Of a stretch of DNA of 64,000 bases, positions 60,185 through 64,000 are shown one piece after another. Under the pieces are notes generated by a model, which was not told where the DNA came from, did not search any database, and was given only the letters and a program-made list of their open reading frames with translations. The stretch covers positions 188,419 to 252,418 of the forward strand of contig JAJZQI010000001.1 of the NCBI GenBank assembly GCA_021851875.1, written 5' to 3'. A program made the translations under genes and the position numbers. This DNA comes from Pseudomonadota bacterium (lineage in GTDB: Bacteria > Pseudomonadota > Gammaproteobacteria > Burkholderiales > JAJZQI01). The first letter of the stretch is position 1, and every line of letters begins with the position of its first letter.

Positions 60185-61498
60185 TTATTCCGCAGGATTC
60201 AGACGCGGGTGGGTTTCTTCCCCCCAGAATTGCACAACGGCCCCCGAGATGAACATGGCAATGGCGACAAACCAGAAAGCGGCCTCCATATTGCCGCTGG
60301 CACGGGCAACCAGCCCCAGAGCGAGGGCGCCGATGCCGTATCCCAGGTCGCGCCAGAAGCGGTAAATGCCAATGGCCGTGCCACGCCAGTCGGGATGGGC
60401 GATGTCGCTGACTGCGGCGCTCAGGTTGGGGTAAAGCAGGGCCATGCCGAAGCCCGTCACAGCGGCGGAAACCGACCACCACAACACCTGCTCGCCCAGC
60501 AGCATCATGGCCACGCCTGCGCCGCACAGCCACATGCCCCAGACGATGGGTTTTTGCCGGCCGATATGGTCCGACAGCTTGCCGGTGAAGAACTGCGAGC
60601 CGCCCCAGACAAAACCGTAAATACCCACCACCCAGCCGATCTGGGCCAGGCCGAGGCCGTGCTGGTAAAGAAACAGCGGATAGAACACCCAGATCAGCGC
60701 ATCGACGAATTTTTCCACCAGTCCCGCCTGGCTGATGGCCGCCATGCGCCGGTCGCGCCAGGACATCAGGGCGAAGATTTCCCCGCTGCCCGGCCGAGCG
60801 GAAAGCGTGCGCGGATAACGCGGTTTGAGCGGGCTGCCTTTACCCGCGGCATGGCGCGCGCTTTCGGCCTTGGCCCAATGCAGCGTCTCCCTGACCAGCA
60901 GCAGGGTGGTTGCGATAGCCAGCCCGATCACGCTCAGGCCGAAAATCAGTAGGCCCTGGCGGGGTCCAAAATGCTGCGCCATATAGCCGGTGATGACGCC
61001 GGCTGCAGCCACTCCGACATAACCGGCAAACTCGTTGAGGCCGATGGTGAGACCACGCTGGTCCGGCCGGGTCATGTCGAGCTTGGAGGTTTGCGTCATC
61101 GACCAGGTGAAACCCTGATTGATGCCGAGCAGCACGGTGGCTGCGACAATCCAGTTCCAGCTGGGCGCGTAGAGGATCATGAAGGGAATGGGCAGGGCGA
61201 ACAGCCAGCCAAGCAGCAGGATTCTTTTGCGGCCCAGACGTTCGGAGAGTCGTCCGGCGACGAAATTGAGCGTGCCCTTGACGAAGCCGAAGGCCACCAC
61301 AAAGGTCATCAGCAGCATGAACGAGCCTTTGGGCACGCCGAATTCGTTCTCGGCCAGCGCCGGTATGACTGTGCGCATCATGCCGAGCGTCAGACCCACC
61401 AGGAAAACCTGCAGCAGCTGCTGCAGAAACTGGTCCAGATTGATGCGAATGCCGTGCTGGTAGTCACGGTACGTATCGCGGGAGGCGGTCGAAGTCAT
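60185..61498 (-). CDS. MFS transporter
   Basis: A 437-residue transporter with about twelve hydrophobic segments and the MFS loop motif GRLSERLGRKRILLLG between helices 2 and 3, repeated as GKLSDHIGRQKPIVWG in the second half. A charged central loop (residues 215-260) separates the halves. Substrate is unknown; position downstream of the persulfide dioxygenase-like gene suggests export of a sulfur compound. The start is 11 bases after the end of that gene. Confidence 0.87.
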   Translation of the reverse strand: MTSTASRDTYRDYQHGIRINLDQFLQQLLQVFLVGLTLGMMRTVIPALAENEFGVPKGSFMLLMTFVVAFGFVKGTLNFVAGRLSERLGRKRILLLGWLFALPIPFMILYAPSWNWIVAATVLLGINQGFTWSMTQTSKLDMTRPDQRGLTIGLNEFAGYVGVAAAGVITGYMAQHFGPRQGLLIFGLSVIGLAIATTLLLVRETLHWAKAESARHAAGKGSPLKPRYPRTLSARPGSGEIFALMSWRDRRMAAISQAGLVEKFVDALIWVFYPLFLYQHGLGLAQIGWVVGIYGFVWGGSQFFTGKLSDHIGRQKPIVWGMWLCGAGVAMMLLGEQVLWWSVSAAVTGFGMALLYPNLSAAVSDIAHPDWRGTAIGIYRFWRDLGYGIGALALGLVARASGNMEAAFWFVAIAMFISGAVVQFWGEETHPRLNPAE

Positions 61499-61509
61499 GC
61501 GGGTGTCCT

Positions 61510-62244
61510 TCAGGCGGCAATATTCGCGGCAACAATCTGGTCCATCTCGACCGGCCGGGGCAGAATGGTGCGGGTAAGGTGCTCAATAAACGCTTCGCGC
61601 TCGGCGATTTGCAGGCCGGCGTTGAAACGCTTTTCAAAACCAAGGGTGGATGACGGTTTGCCGGAAATGCCTGCGCCGCACGCGCTGCCCGCCTGGTGGC
61701 CGGGGAAAATTTCCAGTTCGTTCGGCAGTGTCAGGATTTTGCTCTGCAGGCTGTCGAACAGCATGCCGGCCATTTCCCTTTCGCGGCCGGCCAGATCGGG
61801 GCGGCCGAGGCTGCCGACAAACAGCGTGTCGCCGGTGAGGATGAACCAGGGTTCTTCGCCGCGCCGCTTGTCGGTCACCAACAGACACATGCTGTCCAGC
61901 GTATGCCCCGGGGTATGCAGGACTTTTACGATTACATTGCCGACTTCAAGCAGCTCGCCGTCGTGCAGCTTGTGATAGGGAAATTTGACGAAATGGGCGG
62001 CATTTTCATGCAGGCAATAAGGCGCGCCGACCATTTCGGCCAGTTTGCGGCCGCCGGTGTAATGGTCGGCATGCACATGCGTATCGATCACATGGGTAAT
62101 CTTGACCTGTGCCTTGGCGGCTTCGTCGATGAACCACTGCTCGTCGCCTGCGACCACGTCGACGGCAATGGATTTGCCCAGCGTGCCGCAACCGAAAAAA
62201 TAGGACAAGGAAGCTTCCTTGGTGGCGAGTTGTTTGAAGAACAT
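61510..62244 (-). CDS. Metallo-beta-lactamase fold persulfide dioxygenase-like hydrolase
   Basis: A 244-residue MBL-fold protein of the ETHE1/Blh group, which oxidises persulfides to sulfite, though glyoxalase II-like relatives exist. Metal ligands appear in DTHVHADHYTGG, VLHTPGHTLDS, LTGDTLFVGSLGRPDLAG and IFPGHQ. The segment GSACGAGISGKPSSTLGFEKRFN resembles MBL proteins joined to rhodaneses (CstB type). The ATG at 62244 has AAAGGAG upstream; the long track extension overlaps the regulator gene. It is preceded by the ArsR-rhodanese gene. Confidence 0.88.
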   Translation of the reverse strand: MFFKQLATKEASLSYFFGCGTLGKSIAVDVVAGDEQWFIDEAAKAQVKITHVIDTHVHADHYTGGRKLAEMVGAPYCLHENAAHFVKFPYHKLHDGELLEVGNVIVKVLHTPGHTLDSMCLLVTDKRRGEEPWFILTGDTLFVGSLGRPDLAGREREMAGMLFDSLQSKILTLPNELEIFPGHQAGSACGAGISGKPSSTLGFEKRFNAGLQIAEREAFIEHLTRTILPRPVEMDQIVAANIAA

Positions 62245-62261
62245 GGAAAATCTCCTTTGGT

Positions 62262-62933
62262 TTAATCGCCGGGGTGCTCGACGGGGAGACCCCGCGCCCG
62301 CCATTCCGCCACGCCCAGCTCGATTCGCCGGGCGCGGCGGCCCTGCTGTTCCAGCAGGCTGACAGCTTCTTTTGCCATCAGGCAGAAGGGGCCGCGACAG
62401 TACGCCACAATGGGTTTGTCGGCGGGCAGTTCGGTCATGCGTTGATGCAGCTCGTTGACCGGAATGGAACGCGCATAGGGCAGGTGGGCGGTGGCGTATT
62501 CCGCTGCAGGGCGTACATCCAGTACGATGACGTCGCCGCGCCGCGCCTGCAGCAGCAGGTCTTCTGCGTTGACCGCCGCCAGTTCCTCGGGGTGCGCGAC
62601 CATCTTCTGCATGGCGCTTTGCAGCTCCAGCAGGTGTTCCTCCGCGGTCGTCCGCAATACCACCCACAGATCGGCGATCTGATTATCGGCCAGGCGATAG
62701 AAGACATGCTTGCCTTCGCGCCGGGTGGCCACCAGATGCGCCAGCTTGAGCTCTTTCAAATGTGCGCTGGCCAGCTTGAGCGAGATGCCGGTATCCGCCG
62801 CGAGCTGCTCGACGTGTTTTTCTCCCTGGCACAGTACCTCGATCAGCTCCAGCCGCTTGGGGCTGGAGACGGCCTTGCCGATTCTGGCCACCTGCTCATA
62901 CAGCAGATCTTTGATTTGACGCGATGCGCTCAT
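62262..62933 (-). CDS. ArsR-family regulator fused to rhodanese domain
   Basis: A 223-residue two-domain protein. Residues 1-100 are an ArsR winged helix (SSPKRLELIEVL, GISLKLASAHLKELKLAHLVATRREGKHVFYRL). Residues 125-220 are a rhodanese domain with the active-site loop CRGPFC, whose first Cys can carry a persulfide. The HTH part has one Cys (VLCQGEKH). The protein probably senses sulfane sulfur and represses its own operon until bound. A promoter and palindrome lie just upstream. Confidence 0.93.
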   Translation of the reverse strand: MSASRQIKDLLYEQVARIGKAVSSPKRLELIEVLCQGEKHVEQLAADTGISLKLASAHLKELKLAHLVATRREGKHVFYRLADNQIADLWVVLRTTAEEHLLELQSAMQKMVAHPEELAAVNAEDLLLQARRGDVIVLDVRPAAEYATAHLPYARSIPVNELHQRMTELPADKPIVAYCRGPFCLMAKEAVSLLEQQGRRARRIELGVAEWRARGLPVEHPGD

Positions 62934-62948
62934 GATACTTAAAACAAT

Positions 62949-62962
62949 CTAATAAACGTTAG
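62949..62962. promoter_or_regulatory. Operator candidate for the ArsR-rhodanese regulator
   Basis: CTAATAAACGTTAG, an inverted repeat (CTAA/TTAG, extending to TCTAA/TTAGA) placed between the -10 box and the start codon. A repressor bound there would block transcription start, as for other ArsR proteins. Confidence 0.55.
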
Positions 62963-62971
62963 AATAATTGA

Positions 62972-63000
62972 ATGATAGAAAGTGATTTTGCCTGTGTCAA
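62972..63000 (-). promoter_or_regulatory. Sigma-70 promoter of the sulfur-stress operon
   Basis: On the minus strand TTGACA (62995-63000), 17-base spacer, TATCAT (62972-62977), 39 bases before the regulator start. Close to consensus. Confidence 0.78.
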
Positions 63001-63086
63001 GTAATGGTCGGCGCACGGCTTGCAGAGCATCTTGCCTGTCGGTCAGAATGTGCAGCTCGGCATGCGGCGCGACGTGAAGGAGGAGA

Positions 63087-64000
63087 ATGCATTTATTGAT
63101 TGCGCTGTCTGCGCACGGTTTCGGGCATTATGCCCAGGTTGCTCCCGTGGTAAATCATCTGCTTAAGCGGATGCCCCGTCTGCAATTGACATTCAGGACG
63201 ACCTTGCCGGCCGGTGTGATCGCAGCACGCATCCAACACCCTTTTGCCGTGCAGGCGGTGGCGGATGATTTCGGCATGCTCATGCACAATGCGATCGATG
63301 TCGACGTGGCTGCCAGCCTTGAGCGTTATAGGCTATTTCATGACGACTGGCCGCGTTTGCTCGAATCCGCCACCACGGCGCTGAAGACGGCCAAGCCGGA
63401 TCTGGTGCTGGCCGACGCCCCCTACCTGACCCTGTCCGCGGCAGAGCGTGCAGGTATTCCGGCTGTGGCGCTGTGTTCGCTCAACTGGGCCGATGTGCTG
63501 GACTGGTATGCCGACACGCTGACGCGAACAAACATCATCCCGCGTATCTGCGAATCCTACGCTTCGGCGCAATGCTTCATGCAGGCGACGCCGAGCATGG
63601 CCATGCCGCTACTGCAGGCGGCTGGAGTCGGGCTGCGTCCCGTTGGCGCCCTGGGCAGCCCCGGCGCGGCGCAGCCTGAAATCCTGCGAAAGCGCCTGGG
63701 GCTGGCTGACACAGTGGCGCTGGTGCTGGTCGGCATGGGCGGGATGCCGTTCAGCGTGTCGATGCGGGACTGGCCGAAAGAGGCGGGCGGAAGAAGCGTG
63801 CATTATCTGCTGGCAGCCGGCTGGGAGTCGCCGGGTGCGCATGCGTCTTGCCTGGGCGATTTGCCGTTTGACTATTCCGATATCATGGCTTCGGTTGATC
63901 TCATCATCACCAAACCGGGTTACGGCATGTTCGTCGAAGCGGTTGCAGCCGGGGTGCCGCTTATTTATGTGGCGCGGGACGACTGGCCCGACACTATCTA
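63087..64000 (+). CDS. MurG-like glycosyltransferase-type protein, C-terminus cut by window edge
   Basis: Absent from the ORF track because no stop occurs before the window ends; 304 codons are open from the ATG at 63087, which follows GAAGGAGGAG. The N-terminus LLIALSAHGFGHYAQVAPVV resembles GT-B (GT1/GT28-like) proteins with an HGxGH loop. The C-terminal half includes LVLVGMGGMPF and ASVDLIITKPGYGMFVEAVAAGVPLIYVAR, the usual donor-binding region of this fold. No substrate can be named. It is transcribed away from the sulfur operon across a shared 153-base gap. Confidence 0.8.
   Translation, partial: MHLLIALSAHGFGHYAQVAPVVNHLLKRMPRLQLTFRTTLPAGVIAARIQHPFAVQAVADDFGMLMHNAIDVDVAASLERYRLFHDDWPRLLESATTALKTAKPDLVLADAPYLTLSAAERAGIPAVALCSLNWADVLDWYADTLTRTNIIPRICESYASAQCFMQATPSMAMPLLQAAGVGLRPVGALGSPGAAQPEILRKRLGLADTVALVLVGMGGMPFSVSMRDWPKEAGGRSVHYLLAAGWESPGAHASCLGDLPFDYSDIMASVDLIITKPGYGMFVEAVAAGVPLIYVARDDWPDTI

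Overview
The window is gene-dense, GC-rich DNA from a motile Gram-negative bacterium, almost certainly a betaproteobacterium. The best evidence is the gene order ndk-rlmN-pilW-rodZ-ispG-hisS-yfgM-bamB-der, then hfq-hflX-hflK-hflC-DUF2065-hisZ-purA, then tRNA-Leu/rnr-rlmB, which is the classic betaproteobacterial arrangement. A Nitrosomonadales-like lineage (Gallionellaceae or Sulfuricellaceae type) would fit the persulfide-handling genes, but that placement is inference only.

Layout. 1-2.9 kb (minus): a membrane PAS histidine kinase coupled to two response regulators, the second cut by the window edge. 3.1-7.3 kb: yjbQ, the lipoprotein exporter lolC/E-lolD, and on the minus strand a DUF2062 protein with a polysaccharide pyruvyl transferase-like protein. 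7.6-8.0 kb: a decayed fragment of a SPINDLY/OGT-type O-GlcNAc transferase. 8.1-21.3 kb: a tightly overlapping surface-sugar operon. It holds a TPR-glycosyltransferase, CDP-glucose synthase and dehydratase, a 3,5-epimerase-like cupin, a sugar C-methyltransferase, an NAD-dependent epimerase/reductase, a hexapeptide acyltransferase, a 1639-residue protein with several glycosyltransferase modules and a second TPR-glycosyltransferase. 21.3-24.9 kb: a near-consensus sigma-28 promoter and the filament genes fliC-flaG-fliD-fliS-fliT. The position of the sugar operon directly against flagellin suggests that it builds and attaches a CDP-derived, C-methylated 6-deoxyhexose to the filament; this is a hypothesis.

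25-37 kb: serB and mfd (minus), a precorrin-2 dehydrogenase-type protein with a stunted CysG methylase domain, a secreted HExxH protein, a Ser/Thr kinase-HDOD-GAF fusion, accA-tilS and a SPOR protein. 37-59 kb: the conserved housekeeping run named above, interrupted between der and hfq by a large membrane GGDEF-EAL protein. 59-64 kb: a DUF202 membrane protein. It is followed on the minus strand by a sulfur-stress operon (ArsR-rhodanese regulator, persulfide dioxygenase-like MBL hydrolase, MFS transporter, SAM methyltransferase) with a clear sigma-70 promoter and a palindromic operator candidate. A glycosyltransferase-like gene is cut by the right edge.

No rRNA, CRISPR array, insertion sequence, integrase or phage gene was seen. 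The most unusual points are the flagellin-linked sugar operon with its OGT relic, a possible pseudoknot next to the fliC ribosome-binding site, the kinase-HDOD-GAF fusion and the truncated CysG-like protein.
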